In this document: piece after piece, positions 9,011 to 17,323 of the stretch
Layout: each line of letters starts with the position of its first letter
How positions within the stretch are numbered: the first letter of the stretch is position 1
Assembly: GCA_028714035.1 (NCBI GenBank)
Contig: JAQTNA010000004.1
Span: forward strand, 1-64,000
DNA from: Rhodocyclaceae bacterium
Lineage (GTDB): Bacteria > Pseudomonadota > Gammaproteobacteria > Burkholderiales > Rhodocyclaceae
DNA: 64,000 nucleotides
Direction: 5' to 3'
The notes under the pieces: generated by a model
Database searches by the model: none
The model's input: only the letters and a program-made list of their open reading frames with translations
Told to the model about the DNA's origin: nothing
Made by a program: the position numbers and the translations under genes

Positions 9011-10644
9011 GATCCGTTGCCCTCGTTGAGCATGGCTTCTATGTGGGCTTCGAGCGCCCCGGCGACTTCGGCTTGGGCGGTAATGCCATGGACGCCCAGA
9101 ACCGCCAGCACATCATCCGGCATGACGATGACGCCATCGGACGGTTGCACCAGTGCGCCGTTGATCCAGAGGGATGGGAAGCCGTGACCGTTGGCGTCGC
9201 GCACCTCGCTGGTTTCGATCCGGCTTTGCGCGCCAAGCTGTTCAGACAGGACTTTTGCATAGCCGGCGTAGAGCGTGCACCGTCCACCAGGGTGCCGTTG
9301 CGAGATCACACGCACGTCGAGGGCTCGTACCGCAGGACGGCTTGCGGCGGGTGCGTCGGCCGGATTGAGGCGCGGGTGGGTTTCCTCGCCCAGGATCAGG
9401 AGGCCCAGGCCGGAGAGCGTCATGGCGGCCGCGACGAACCAGAAGGCGCCCTCGATGGACTGGGTGGACGCCGCCGCCAGGCCCAGGCCCAGGGCGCCGA
9501 TGCCATAGCCCAGGTCGCGCCAGAAGCGGTAGGTGCCGATGGCCGAGGCGCGCCAGTGGGGCGCGGAGATGTCGGCGACGGCGGCGGAGAGGTTCGGGTA
9601 GAGCATTGCCATGCCCAGGCCCGATACGGCGGCGGCGAACGACCACCAGACCGAGCCTTCGCCCAGGGTCATCATTCCCACCCCGGCACCGCAGATCCCC
9701 ATGCCGGCCACGTTGAGCCGCTGCCGGCCCCAATGGTCGGACAGCCTGCCGGTGGCGAGTTGCGCCCCGCCCCAGGTGAACGCATAGACGCCGATGATCC
9801 AGCCCACGCCGGGCAGGGACACCCCCTTGCCGTAGAGGTACACGGGATAGAAGACCCAGATCAGGGCGTCCACGAATTTCTCCACCATGCCGGCCTGGCA
9901 GAGGGCGAAGAAGCGCCGGTCGCGCCAGGTGACGAGCGCGAAGATTTCGCCGGTGGAAGGCTGGGCGGAAACCCCGGCCGGATAGCGCGGGTGCAGCGTC
10001 CCGCCACTGGCCGAGGCCATGGGCTTCTCCTTCCTGGCCCAGGGCAGGGTGTCCCGGACGAACAGGGCGGTGAACAGGAGCGCCGTGCCGATCACCGACA
10101 CGCCGAAGAGCAGGAGACCCAGGCGCGGGCCGAGCCGGGTCGCGAGGTAGCCGGTGGCGATGCCGGCGATGGCGACGCCGATGTAGCCGGCAAATTCGTT
10201 GAAACCGATGGTCAGGCCGCGCTGATCCGGGCGCGTGAGATCGAGCTTGGCGGTCTGGGTCATCGTCCAGGTGAAGCCCTGGTTCACGCCCAGGAGCAGG
10301 GTGGCGCCAACGATCCAGCTCCAGGAGGGCGCGAAGTAGATCAGGAAGGGGATCGGGATGGCCGTCACCCAGCCGAGCAGCAGCACGCGCCGCCGGCCCC
10401 AGGACTCGGCCAGCCGGCCGGCGACGAAATTGAGCGTGCCCTTGACGAAGCCGAAGCCGACGACGAAGGCCGCCAGGAGCGCAAAGGAGCCGCGCGGCAC
10501 CCCGAACTCGGTCTCGGCCAGGGCCGGCACCACGGTGCGCGTCATGCCCAGGGTCATGCCCACCAGCAGCACCTGGAGCAGTTGGTGCAGGAACTGGCCC
10601 AGGTTGGCGCGGATGCCGTGCCGAATCTCGTCCTTCACGTTCAT
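9007..10644 (-). CDS. MFS transporter with a C-terminal soluble domain
   Basis: A 545-residue protein. Residues 1-430 are a twelve-helix MFS permease; GRLAESWGRRR near residue 80 and its repeat GRLSDHWGRQR in the second half are the paired A-motifs. After a Pro/Ala-rich linker (about 430-445) comes a soluble tail of 95-100 residues (start RALDVRVIS, then CTLYAGYAKVL, GFPSLWINGAL). The tail reads like a small alpha/beta domain, perhaps thioredoxin-like, but I do not recognise it. MFS proteins usually end near residue 420, so this is a true fusion. It lies between a persulfide-dioxygenase-like gene and TauE, pointing to a sulfur compound as substrate. It starts three bases after the previous stop, so translation is probably coupled. 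Confidence 0.85.
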   Translation of the reverse strand: MNVKDEIRHGIRANLGQFLHQLLQVLLVGMTLGMTRTVVPALAETEFGVPRGSFALLAAFVVGFGFVKGTLNFVAGRLAESWGRRRVLLLGWVTAIPIPFLIYFAPSWSWIVGATLLLGVNQGFTWTMTQTAKLDLTRPDQRGLTIGFNEFAGYIGVAIAGIATGYLATRLGPRLGLLLFGVSVIGTALLFTALFVRDTLPWARKEKPMASASGGTLHPRYPAGVSAQPSTGEIFALVTWRDRRFFALCQAGMVEKFVDALIWVFYPVYLYGKGVSLPGVGWIIGVYAFTWGGAQLATGRLSDHWGRQRLNVAGMGICGAGVGMMTLGEGSVWWSFAAAVSGLGMAMLYPNLSAAVADISAPHWRASAIGTYRFWRDLGYGIGALGLGLAAASTQSIEGAFWFVAAAMTLSGLGLLILGEETHPRLNPADAPAASRPAVRALDVRVISQRHPGGRCTLYAGYAKVLSEQLGAQSRIETSEVRDANGHGFPSLWINGALVQPSDGVIVMPDDVLAVLGVHGITAQAEVAGALEAHIEAMLNEGNGS

Positions 10645-10647
10645 AAC

Positions 10648-11382
10648 CTACTCTTTGCCCAGATTCGCCGCCACCCAGAGGTCCATCTCGGCGGGGCGCG
10701 GGGGGATCTCACGGGTGAGCGCCTCGACGAAGGCTTCGCGCTCCAGGTTCAGCAGGGGGCTCCAGCGTTTCTCGAAGGCCAGGGTCGAGCCCGGCTTGCC
10801 CGAGATGCCGGCGCCGCAGACGCTGCCCGAGGTATGTCCCGGATAAATCTCCACCTCGTCCGGCAGGCGGAGCAGGCGCTCGTGCAGGCTGTCGTAGAGC
10901 TGGCTCGCCATCTCCCGTTCCCTGCCGGCCAGATCGGGCCGGCCGACCGCGCCGACGAACAGGGTGTCTCCGGTGAGGACAAACCAGGGCGCATCGCCGC
11001 GCCGCTTGTCGGTGACGACCAGGCTGATGCTGTCGGGCGTGTGCCCCGGAGTATGGAGAACCCGGACGACCACATTGCCGACGACGATATGCTGCCCGTC
11101 ACGCAGCGACTCGAAAACGAAATTCACCCGGCCGGCATTGCTTTCGTGCAGGCAATAAAGCGCGCCGCTCTTTTCCGCCAGGGCGCGCCCGCCGGAGTAG
11201 TGATCGGCATGGACATGGGTGTCAATGACGTGGGTGATCTTCACGTCCTGTTTTCGGGCTTCTTCGAGGAACCAGTTTTCGTCGCCCAGGACCGGGTCCA
11301 CCACCACGGCCACGTGGCAGCTGCCGCAGCCGAAGAGATAGGAAAGGGTTGCTTCTCTTGTCGCGAGTTGTCGGAAAAACAT
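10648..11382 (-). CDS. MBL-fold hydrolase, persulfide dioxygenase (ETHE1/Blh)-like
   Basis: Cytosolic metallo-beta-lactamase-fold protein of 244 residues. The metal site is seen as THVHADHYSGG, then HTPGHTPDS, GDTLFVGAVGRPDL and YPGHTSG. This set and the length fit the ETHE1/persulfide dioxygenase group, which oxidises glutathione persulfide to sulfite with a single iron, better than glyoxalase II. The start at 11382 has a strong AAGGAG site; the longer open frame overlaps the DsrE gene and is not needed. It follows dsrE by 13 bases and precedes the MFS and TauE genes. Together with the ArsR-rhodanese regulator this makes a sulfide/persulfide detoxification operon. Confidence 0.87.
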   Translation of the reverse strand: MFFRQLATREATLSYLFGCGSCHVAVVVDPVLGDENWFLEEARKQDVKITHVIDTHVHADHYSGGRALAEKSGALYCLHESNAGRVNFVFESLRDGQHIVVGNVVVRVLHTPGHTPDSISLVVTDKRRGDAPWFVLTGDTLFVGAVGRPDLAGREREMASQLYDSLHERLLRLPDEVEIYPGHTSGSVCGAGISGKPGSTLAFEKRWSPLLNLEREAFVEALTREIPPRPAEMDLWVAANLGKE

Positions 11383-11395
11383 TGCAGACTCCTTG

Positions 11396-11743
11396 TCAGA
11401 AAACCAGCACCTTGTCGGCCTCCGCGGTCCAGGCCGCGAGGTCGTTGAGGGTCTTGCGCACGGCGCCTGCCACCAGGTCATCCTCTTCCAGGCCGCGGGC
11501 CGTCATGCAGGTGGCGCACAGGCCGACCTCGCCGACGGCGGCGACCATCTTCACCATGTCCCCGGCGTTGTAATAGCCCTCCGGGAGCTTCTGTCCCGCC
11601 TTGGCGCAGGCGACCGCATCCCCCATCAGGAACACCCGGACCTTCTGATCCGGCTGCTTGGAGAGCGCCCGCGCCAGGCGCAGGCCGTTGTAGCTGCGTT
11701 CGGTGCCGTAGGGCGGGTCGTTGAGGATGAACAGGGTCTTCAT
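11396..11743 (-). CDS. DsrE-like sulfurtransferase-family protein
   Basis: Small cytosolic protein of 115 residues with the DsrE/DsrF fold pattern: beta strand KTLFILNDPPYG, RSYNGLRLA helix, VRVFLMGDAVACAKA, and a C-terminal half containing GLCATCMTARGL with two Cys three residues apart. In this family such a cysteine carries persulfide sulfur between enzymes. It is the second gene of the sulfide-responsive operon, after the ArsR-rhodanese gene and before the persulfide-dioxygenase-like hydrolase, so a role in handing persulfide to that enzyme is likely but inferred. Confidence 0.88.
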   Translation of the reverse strand: MKTLFILNDPPYGTERSYNGLRLARALSKQPDQKVRVFLMGDAVACAKAGQKLPEGYYNAGDMVKMVAAVGEVGLCATCMTARGLEEDDLVAGAVRKTLNDLAAWTAEADKVLVF

Positions 11744-11765
11744 GGCGGGCTCCGTTTACCGTGAA

Positions 11766-11830
11766 AGTCGCGTCAGCGACTCAGGAAGCTCCCCTCGCCC
11801 CTTGGGGGAGAGGGGCGGGGGGGTGAGGGA
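11766..11830. repeat. Dispersed GC hairpin repeat, family R1 (copy 1)
   Basis: AGTCGC-gtca-GCGACT palindrome (11766-11781), then a C-rich/G-rich stem ending in GGGTGAGGG. A near-identical 65-base copy is at 47049-47113, and shorter forms are at 40084-40122 and twice inside 55534-55633. Confidence 0.8.
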
Positions 11831-11880
11831 AACCGTCATGGCTTTCATGCTCCGGGGCGACTTCCAAAGCCATGACGGTT
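11831..11880. terminator. Perfect 15-base inverted repeat at the end of the arsR-rhodanese gene
   Basis: AACCGTCATGGCTTT (11831-11845) and its exact reverse complement (11866-11880) with a 20-base loop. The right arm includes bases of the arsR-rhodanese stop codon (11879-11881). There is no T-run on the minus-strand side, so it may attenuate read-through into dsrE or protect RNA ends rather than be a standard terminator. Confidence 0.5.
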
Positions 11881-12541
11881 AGTTTTCAGTCTGGACGGGC
11901 AGGCCCGCCGTGGCCCATTCGGCCACGCCGTCGCCGATCTTGCTCGCGCGGTAGCCATATGTATTCAGCAAGGCCACGGCCTCGGCGGACATCAGGCAGA
12001 ACGGGCCGCGGCAATAGGCCACGATTTCCTTGTCCCTGGGCAGCTCGGCCAGTCGGCTCTCCAGTTCAGCCAGGGGAATGGAGCGGGCGTGAGGCAGGTG
12101 GGCGGACAGGTATTCCGGCTCGGGGCGCACGTCCAGCACCACCACATCGCCGGACCGGGCCTTGTCCAGCAGGCTGAGGCGGGTCTCCGCCGTCAGCCGT
12201 TCCGGCCCGGAAACGATGCCGTCGAGCGCCACCTGAAGCTCGATCAGATGCTCGGTGGCCACCACATGGAGCTTGGTCCACAGGGAGGCCACATCTTCCC
12301 CCGACAGCCGGTAGGCGATGTAGCGTCCGTCCCGGCGCGACTCCACCAGGCGCGACTCCTTGAGCACCCGCAGGTGGGCACTGGCGAGCTTCATGTCAAT
12401 GGCGGCCTCGTTGGCCAGAAGCTCCACCGTCTTCTCACCCTGGGCAAGAAGTTCGAGGATTTCCAGGCGCTTGGGGCTGGACAATGCCTTGCCCACCCGG
12501 GCAACCTGTTCGTAGAGGAGGTCTTTCAGTGCGCGGCTCAT
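11879..12541 (-). CDS. ArsR-family regulator fused to a rhodanese domain
   Basis: Cytosolic regulator of 220 residues. Residues 1-95 are an ArsR winged helix (ALSSPKRLEILELL, ASAHLRVLKESRLVESRRDGRYIAYRL). Residues 125-215 are a rhodanese domain with VVVLDVRPEPEYL and the active-site loop CRGPFCLMS. This architecture is known for repressors that sense sulfur species; here the rhodanese cysteine could itself be the sensor. It is the first gene of the operon with dsrE, the persulfide-dioxygenase-like hydrolase, MFS and TauE. A strong promoter (12550-12577) lies so close that the mRNA would have almost no leader. Autoregulation is likely but inferred. Confidence 0.9.
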   Translation of the reverse strand: MSRALKDLLYEQVARVGKALSSPKRLEILELLAQGEKTVELLANEAAIDMKLASAHLRVLKESRLVESRRDGRYIAYRLSGEDVASLWTKLHVVATEHLIELQVALDGIVSGPERLTAETRLSLLDKARSGDVVVLDVRPEPEYLSAHLPHARSIPLAELESRLAELPRDKEIVAYCRGPFCLMSAEAVALLNTYGYRASKIGDGVAEWATAGLPVQTEN

Positions 12542-12549
12542 AGGCTAAT

Positions 12550-12577
12550 ATTCTAACGATTATTGGATTGATGTCAA
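12550..12577 (-). promoter_or_regulatory. Sigma-70 promoter of the sulfide-responsive operon
   Basis: On the minus strand TTGACA (12572-12577), 16 bases, TAGAAT (12550-12555). Only eight bases separate the -10 box from the ATG at 12541, so the transcript would start at or beside the start codon. The AT-rich spacer (TAAT...ATTA around 12546-12562) is a possible ArsR operator. Confidence 0.7.
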
Positions 12578-12655
12578 CGCAATGGTCCGGCACAGGGCGG
12601 GCCATGGGGAACGGACGCCAGGCATCGGGGCTGGCGCCCCGCCCACTTCGAGGTT

Positions 12656-15600
12656 CTATTCCGGCGCCTGGTCCAGCCAGTCCTCCAGGGCTTGCGCCGG
12701 CAGCGGCCGGGAATACAGATAGCCCTGGGCGATGCGACAGCCCAGGGATTGCAGCAGTTCCGCCTGGCGGCGGGTTTCGATCCCTTCCGCCACCACGGTC
12801 AGCTTCAGGGTTTGCCCCAGGCCGAGAATCATCTTCACGATCTGCATGTCCTCCTCGTCCTGATCGGCCGCCATGACGAAGGATCGGTCTATCTTCAGGA
12901 TGTCCAGGGGCAACCGCCGCAGATAGGCCAGGCTGGAATAGCCCGTGCCGAAATCGTCCACCGCGACCACCACGCCCATGCTCCGCAGGTGGGAAAGCAG
13001 ACCCGCCGCGTGCTCCGGATTCGCCATGACCGCGCTCTCGGTCAGCTCGATCTCCAGGTCGGCCGGCGCGATGCCGTGGCGGGCCGCCAGTTCGCCGATG
13101 CGCTCCACCAGGTCACCCTCCGCCAGTTGCCGGGCCGAGACATTGACCGCGATCTTGATGCCCCGACCGCGGGCACGCCATGCGGCCGACTGGCGGCAGG
13201 CCTCGTCGAGCACCCAGGCGCCCAGTTCGAGGATGAGGCCGCTTTCCTCCGCCAGGGGAATGAAGTCGCCGGGCGGAATCAGCCCACGGGTCGGATGCCG
13301 CCAGCGCACCAGCGCCTCGACGCCCAACGGCCGTCCCGTGGCCAGCTCGATGCGCGGCTGGTAGTGCAGTTCCAGTTGGCCTTGGGCAATGGCGCGGCGC
13401 AGGTCCATTTCCAGGCTCAGGCGCTGACTGGTCCGGTCCAGCATGTCCTGCTGGAAGAAGCGGTAGGTATTGCGCCCGGCCGACTTGGCGGCATACATGG
13501 CCATGTCGGCCCGCTTCATCAGTTCCAGCGGATCGCTACCGTCTTCGGGGAAGAAAGCCATGCCCAGGGAGGCGCCGATCTCCACCGTATGGCCGCGCAA
13601 GGACATGGGCCGGGATATCTCGGCGAGGATATCTTGCGCCAGGCTGGCGCAATGCCCGGTTTCCACCAGGTTTTCCATGAGCACCACGAACTCGTCGCCG
13701 CCCAGGCGCGCCACCGTGTCCGAGCTACGCAGCAGGCACTTGATGCGGCACGCCACCTCCTGCAGCAGCAGGTCGCCCACGTCGTGTCCCAGGCCGTCGT
13801 TTACGCTCTTGAAACGGTCCAGGTCAATGAAGATCAGGGACAGGCGATTGCCTTCGCGCCGAGCCCTCTGCAAGGCATGGTGCAGGCGGTCCTGCATCAG
13901 TGCCCGGTTGGGCAGGCCGGTCAGGCTATCGTGGAAGGCCATGTGGTGGATGTGCTCGTCCTTGCGGCGCATCTCCGTGATGTCATGGAATACGCCGACA
14001 TAACGCACGGGAACGCCCTCGCCATCCGCCACCCGGTTGATGGTGAGCCATTCCAGGTAGGCCTCCCCGCCCTTCTTCCGGTTCCATACCTCGCCCTGCC
14101 AGCGCCCTTCCCGGGTCAGCGTTTCCCACATGGCGCGGTAGAACTCCGCCCCCTGATGGTCGGAGCGCAACAGACGCGGCGTCTGGCCCAGGGCCTCGGC
14201 TTCCGTATAGCCGGTGATCTCGGTGAAGGCGGGATTGACCGACACGATGACGGCGCTCGCGTCGGTGACCATGACTCCTTCCGCCGAGTTATGGAATACG
14301 CTGGCGGCCAGGCGCAATTCCTCCTCGGCCAGGCGCTCGCCGGTGATGTCGTAAAGCATGATCAGCAGATGGGGTTCGCCGGAGCTGCTGAAGCACGACA
14401 GCCGGGCATGGACCCAGATATCTCGGCCGAAGGTGGACAGGATGTGGGTTTCCAGTTCCTGCATCCTGCCGCTGGTCAGCGCCCGATCCGCCGCATCCAG
14501 CAGGCCCGATTGCCGCCAGGAACCGATATGGCGGAAATTCTGCGCCAGGAGCTGTTCCGAGGTGGCGCCCACCAGTTCCGCCAGGGACGGATTGGCCAGC
14601 ACGCATTGCCCGTCCCGGCCATAGGCGGCGATGGCCACGGCGGAGGTCATGAGAATGTTCTCGTTCAGGGCCAGGGCCTCGCGCAGCTCTTCTTCCTTGA
14701 GGCGCAGTTCCCGGGTCCGCTCGATGACGCGCTGCTCCAGGTTCTGATTGAGGGCGTGGATTTCCTCCTCCGCGCGCTTGCGCTCGGTAATGTCATGCAC
14801 CGTGCCCAGGGTCCGCAAGGGCCGGCCGTCAGCGCCGTAGTGGGTCTCGCCCCGCTCGCTCACATGCTTGACCCGGCCGTCCGGCAGCAGCAGGCGATGA
14901 ACGATCTGGTAGGGGCTGCGGTTTTCCACCGACTCCCGGTAGGCGCGATCCACGGCCTCCCGGTCCTCGGGATGGACCATGCGGAGGAATCCCTCATAGG
15001 AAGCCTCGAAGCGCCCCGGATCTATCTCGAACAGGCGGTAGATCTCGTCGGACCAGACGAGCCGGTTGCGCTCGATATCCAGTTCCCAGTTGCCGAAACG
15101 GGCGATGCGCTGGGCCTCCCTGAGACGGGACTCGGAGAGGCGGATCACCTGTTCGGCCGACTTGCGCTCCGTGATGTCGGTGGCGATGCCGCAGACGGCA
15201 TAGGCCTGCCCATCCGCGTCGAAGAGCGGAAACTTGAGCGCGATGTAGGTGTGCGGGCCGTCGTCCTGGGGCACGACTTCCTCGAATTCCAGGGCCGCAC
15301 CGGCGGCGAGCACCTGCCGATCCGCCGCCACCAGGGCATCGGCCACCTCGGCGGGAAACAAATCATGGTCCTTCCGGCCGCGTATGGCCTCGTCGCCGAC
15401 ATGGAACAGCTCGGAGTAACGCTGGTTCACCAGCAGGTACCGGCCCTCCAGGTCCTTGGCGAAGATCACCGCGGCCGAATTGTCCAGGATGGAGCGCAGG
15501 AGCCGCTGGTATCGGTTCAGTTCGGACTCCGCCCGCTTGCGCTTGCTGATGTCGCGCACGAACACCAGGCCGCAGGTCTTGCCCTCACAGAGGAAGGGAA

Positions 15601-15904
15601 CGGCGGAAACCTCGCCCTCCACGATCGTGCCGTCAAGGCGGAGAAAACTCTCTTCCACCAGCGATGCACTCTCACCATGCTGGTACAGGCGCCGGATTCG
15701 TTCCGCGACCACGGCCCGGCGCTCCGGACGGACACGCTCGACGACCATCTGGCCGAGTACCTGGCTGCGGGAGCTCGCGCCGAACAGGCGCAGGGCCGCC
15801 GGATTCAGGTAGGCGAAGCGCCCATCCTCGGAGAGGAAGATGGCGTCCGGAGAACTCTCCGCCACCTGGTAGAACTGATCTCCGCTGTGGTTCGAGTCTG
15901 CCAT
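12656..15904 (-). CDS. Multi-PAS diguanylate cyclase/phosphodiesterase (GGDEF-EAL)
   Basis: A 1082-residue cytosolic c-di-GMP enzyme with no membrane helix or signal peptide. Five PAS/PAC units can be followed by their VxDITERK-type ends: about 6-125, 130-250, 255-375, 405-525 and 530-655; a coiled stretch (375-405) separates the third and fourth. The GGDEF domain (about 665-820) has an intact RLGGDEF active site near 734, and the EAL domain (about 830-1075) has EALVRW, NVSARQL, ELTES and DDFGTGYSS, so both activities look possible. The ligands of the PAS domains are unknown. It stands alone, upstream of nothing on its own strand within 100 bases. Confidence 0.93.
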   Translation of the reverse strand: MADSNHSGDQFYQVAESSPDAIFLSEDGRFAYLNPAALRLFGASSRSQVLGQMVVERVRPERRAVVAERIRRLYQHGESASLVEESFLRLDGTIVEGEVSAVPFLCEGKTCGLVFVRDISKRKRAESELNRYQRLLRSILDNSAAVIFAKDLEGRYLLVNQRYSELFHVGDEAIRGRKDHDLFPAEVADALVAADRQVLAAGAALEFEEVVPQDDGPHTYIALKFPLFDADGQAYAVCGIATDITERKSAEQVIRLSESRLREAQRIARFGNWELDIERNRLVWSDEIYRLFEIDPGRFEASYEGFLRMVHPEDREAVDRAYRESVENRSPYQIVHRLLLPDGRVKHVSERGETHYGADGRPLRTLGTVHDITERKRAEEEIHALNQNLEQRVIERTRELRLKEEELREALALNENILMTSAVAIAAYGRDGQCVLANPSLAELVGATSEQLLAQNFRHIGSWRQSGLLDAADRALTSGRMQELETHILSTFGRDIWVHARLSCFSSSGEPHLLIMLYDITGERLAEEELRLAASVFHNSAEGVMVTDASAVIVSVNPAFTEITGYTEAEALGQTPRLLRSDHQGAEFYRAMWETLTREGRWQGEVWNRKKGGEAYLEWLTINRVADGEGVPVRYVGVFHDITEMRRKDEHIHHMAFHDSLTGLPNRALMQDRLHHALQRARREGNRLSLIFIDLDRFKSVNDGLGHDVGDLLLQEVACRIKCLLRSSDTVARLGGDEFVVLMENLVETGHCASLAQDILAEISRPMSLRGHTVEIGASLGMAFFPEDGSDPLELMKRADMAMYAAKSAGRNTYRFFQQDMLDRTSQRLSLEMDLRRAIAQGQLELHYQPRIELATGRPLGVEALVRWRHPTRGLIPPGDFIPLAEESGLILELGAWVLDEACRQSAAWRARGRGIKIAVNVSARQLAEGDLVERIGELAARHGIAPADLEIELTESAVMANPEHAAGLLSHLRSMGVVVAVDDFGTGYSSLAYLRRLPLDILKIDRSFVMAADQDEEDMQIVKMILGLGQTLKLTVVAEGIETRRQAELLQSLGCRIAQGYLYSRPLPAQALEDWLDQAPE

Positions 15905-15996
15905 GTGTGCTCGCAGTGGTTGGAAACCAAAAATGACGGGCCAGGCCCGTCTCTGCGTTTACGCAATTTTTTATAAAAACTTGAACGATATTAATG

Positions 15997-16025
15997 CCTT
16001 GCGGGTTGTTTCACACCCCTCAAGG
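15997..16025 (-). terminator. Hairpin after the methyltransferase gene
   Basis: CCTTG (15997-16001) pairs with CAAGG (16021-16025), with an inner GGGT/ACCC pairing. It overlaps the methyltransferase stop codon. The minus-strand T-run is about 20 bases further on, so this is a weak candidate. Confidence 0.35.
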
Positions 16026-16772
16026 CGTTCCGGCCAGCAGGGCCAACGGCCATTGCACGAGGCGTTCTCCCTTGGCATCGCCCCAGCAGGCGCGCAGTTG
16101 CGGTTCCAGGTCGGCGACGGGATCGCGCCCCCTGGCTTTCAGGCAGGCCGCCGTGGCCGACCAGCTGCGGAAATAGCCCAGGAGCTGGGGCAGATTCCAG
16201 GAAAGCGCCATGGCAAAAGGGGGCGCGGCTATCCTGGAAAACGGGAAGGCCAGTTCCCGGTAGCCGCTCTCCACGTGGCGCCGTTCCGGCGGCCACCAGG
16301 GGCCGACCTCGTCGTGGTAGAAGCGCTGGACGACGGCATTCACCTCATCGCCTTCCACTTCCAGCACGCCGTAACTCCAGGCCGCCACCACGCCCCCGGG
16401 TTTCAGCACCCGCCGGACTTCCCGGTAGAAGCGTTCGAGATCGAACCAGTGCAGGGCCTGGGCCACCACCACCAGGTCGCAAGCCTGATCCGGCAGGCCG
16501 CTCTCCTCGGCCGGGGCCACCCGGTATGCGATGCGCGCATGCGGCTGGGCCTGGCCGATCTGGGCGGCGCTGGCATCCGTCGCCAGCACGCGGCTGAAAT
16601 GCCGGGCCAGCTCCAGGGAGGCCTGCCCGCTGCCGGCGCCGCAGTCCCAGGCCAGGTCGTGCGCCGGGCACAGCCGGGCGAGCCAATCGAAGAGGGCCGG
16701 CGGATAGCTCGGCCGGTTCTCCGAATACTGCGCCGCCACCGACGCGAAATGGTCCTTGAAGTTTCCGCTCAT
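16020..16772 (-). CDS. Class I SAM-dependent methyltransferase
   Basis: Cytosolic protein of 250 residues. Motif I is LAWDCGAGSGQASLELA (residues about 41-57), followed by VLATDAS, a typical acidic end of strand 2, and ALHWFDLERFYREVRRVLKPGG, the common Methyltransf_11/25 pattern. The alpha-helical C-terminus includes a Trp-rich region and resembles trans-aconitate/ubiquinone-type relatives. The substrate is unknown. The start at 16772 has a GGGAGG site; the open frame further upstream overlaps the DoxX gene and is spurious. It follows the bufferin/DoxX operon by 35 bases and may be read with it, though no functional tie is obvious. Confidence 0.85.
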   Translation of the reverse strand: MSGNFKDHFASVAAQYSENRPSYPPALFDWLARLCPAHDLAWDCGAGSGQASLELARHFSRVLATDASAAQIGQAQPHARIAYRVAPAEESGLPDQACDLVVVAQALHWFDLERFYREVRRVLKPGGVVAAWSYGVLEVEGDEVNAVVQRFYHDEVGPWWPPERRHVESGYRELAFPFSRIAAPPFAMALSWNLPQLLGYFRSWSATAACLKARGRDPVADLEPQLRACWGDAKGERLVQWPLALLAGTP

Positions 16773-16807
16773 GGCTCGGCCTCCCGACCTTGCAAAAAAC
16801 CGGAATC

Positions 16808-17323
16808 CTACCCCTTGTCGCCGCCAACCGTGCGGCCCAGGTTCCGACTGCCGGCCCCGAGGCAGAGGCAGTGATCCGCGGATAGTCTTCCCGGCCCATG
16901 GAGCATCGTCACCAGGAGCAACATCCCCCAGAGCAGGTGGTCTTGCAGGCCGAGGTCGGAGATGTCGGGAAATGAAATGGCCGCGACCAGATTGACTACC
17001 GACAGCCCCGCGGCGGCGAAGCGGCCACCCAGGCCGAGCACCAGCAACACCGGCAAGGCCAATTCGCCCGCAGTGCCCATCACCGCCGCGAAATGGGGCG
17101 GCAGCAAGGGTACATGGTAGTCGTTCTCGAACAGCAACAGCGTGGTCCCCCAGTCGGAAATCTTGAGCCACCCGGAGCGCAGGAAGACGCTGGCAACATA
17201 GAAGCGGATGGCCAGATCGAAGAACGGCGTGAGCCACCGTTCCGTCTGAGCGCGCATACGCCGAACCGGGCCTGCCGCGGGGCATGTGCGCAGACCCTGT
17301 GCGAGGTTTCCGAAAATATTCAT
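16808..17323 (-). CDS. DoxX family membrane protein of the bufferin operon
   Basis: Inner-membrane protein of 171 residues with about four helices. The DoxX pattern is visible: FYVASVFLRSGWLKISDW, FAAVMGTAGELALPVLLVLGLGGRFAA and a final hydrophobic pair. DoxX-like proteins are frequent last genes in bufferin operons and may deal with electron transfer or thiol redox state in the membrane. Its start overlaps the stop of the DUF2063 gene by four bases, so it is translated as part of that operon. Confidence 0.87.
   Translation of the reverse strand: MNIFGNLAQGLRTCPAAGPVRRMRAQTERWLTPFFDLAIRFYVASVFLRSGWLKISDWGTTLLLFENDYHVPLLPPHFAAVMGTAGELALPVLLVLGLGGRFAAAGLSVVNLVAAISFPDISDLGLQDHLLWGMLLLVTMLHGPGRLSADHCLCLGAGSRNLGRTVGGDKG

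Noticed and set aside
9043-11448. 801-residue plus-strand frame
   Set aside because: Opposite to the MFS and hydrolase genes, which have full family motifs; composition is that of an antisense shadow.
12692-15976. 1094-residue plus-strand frame
   Set aside because: Antisense shadow of the GGDEF-EAL gene in GC-rich DNA; no recognisable domain.
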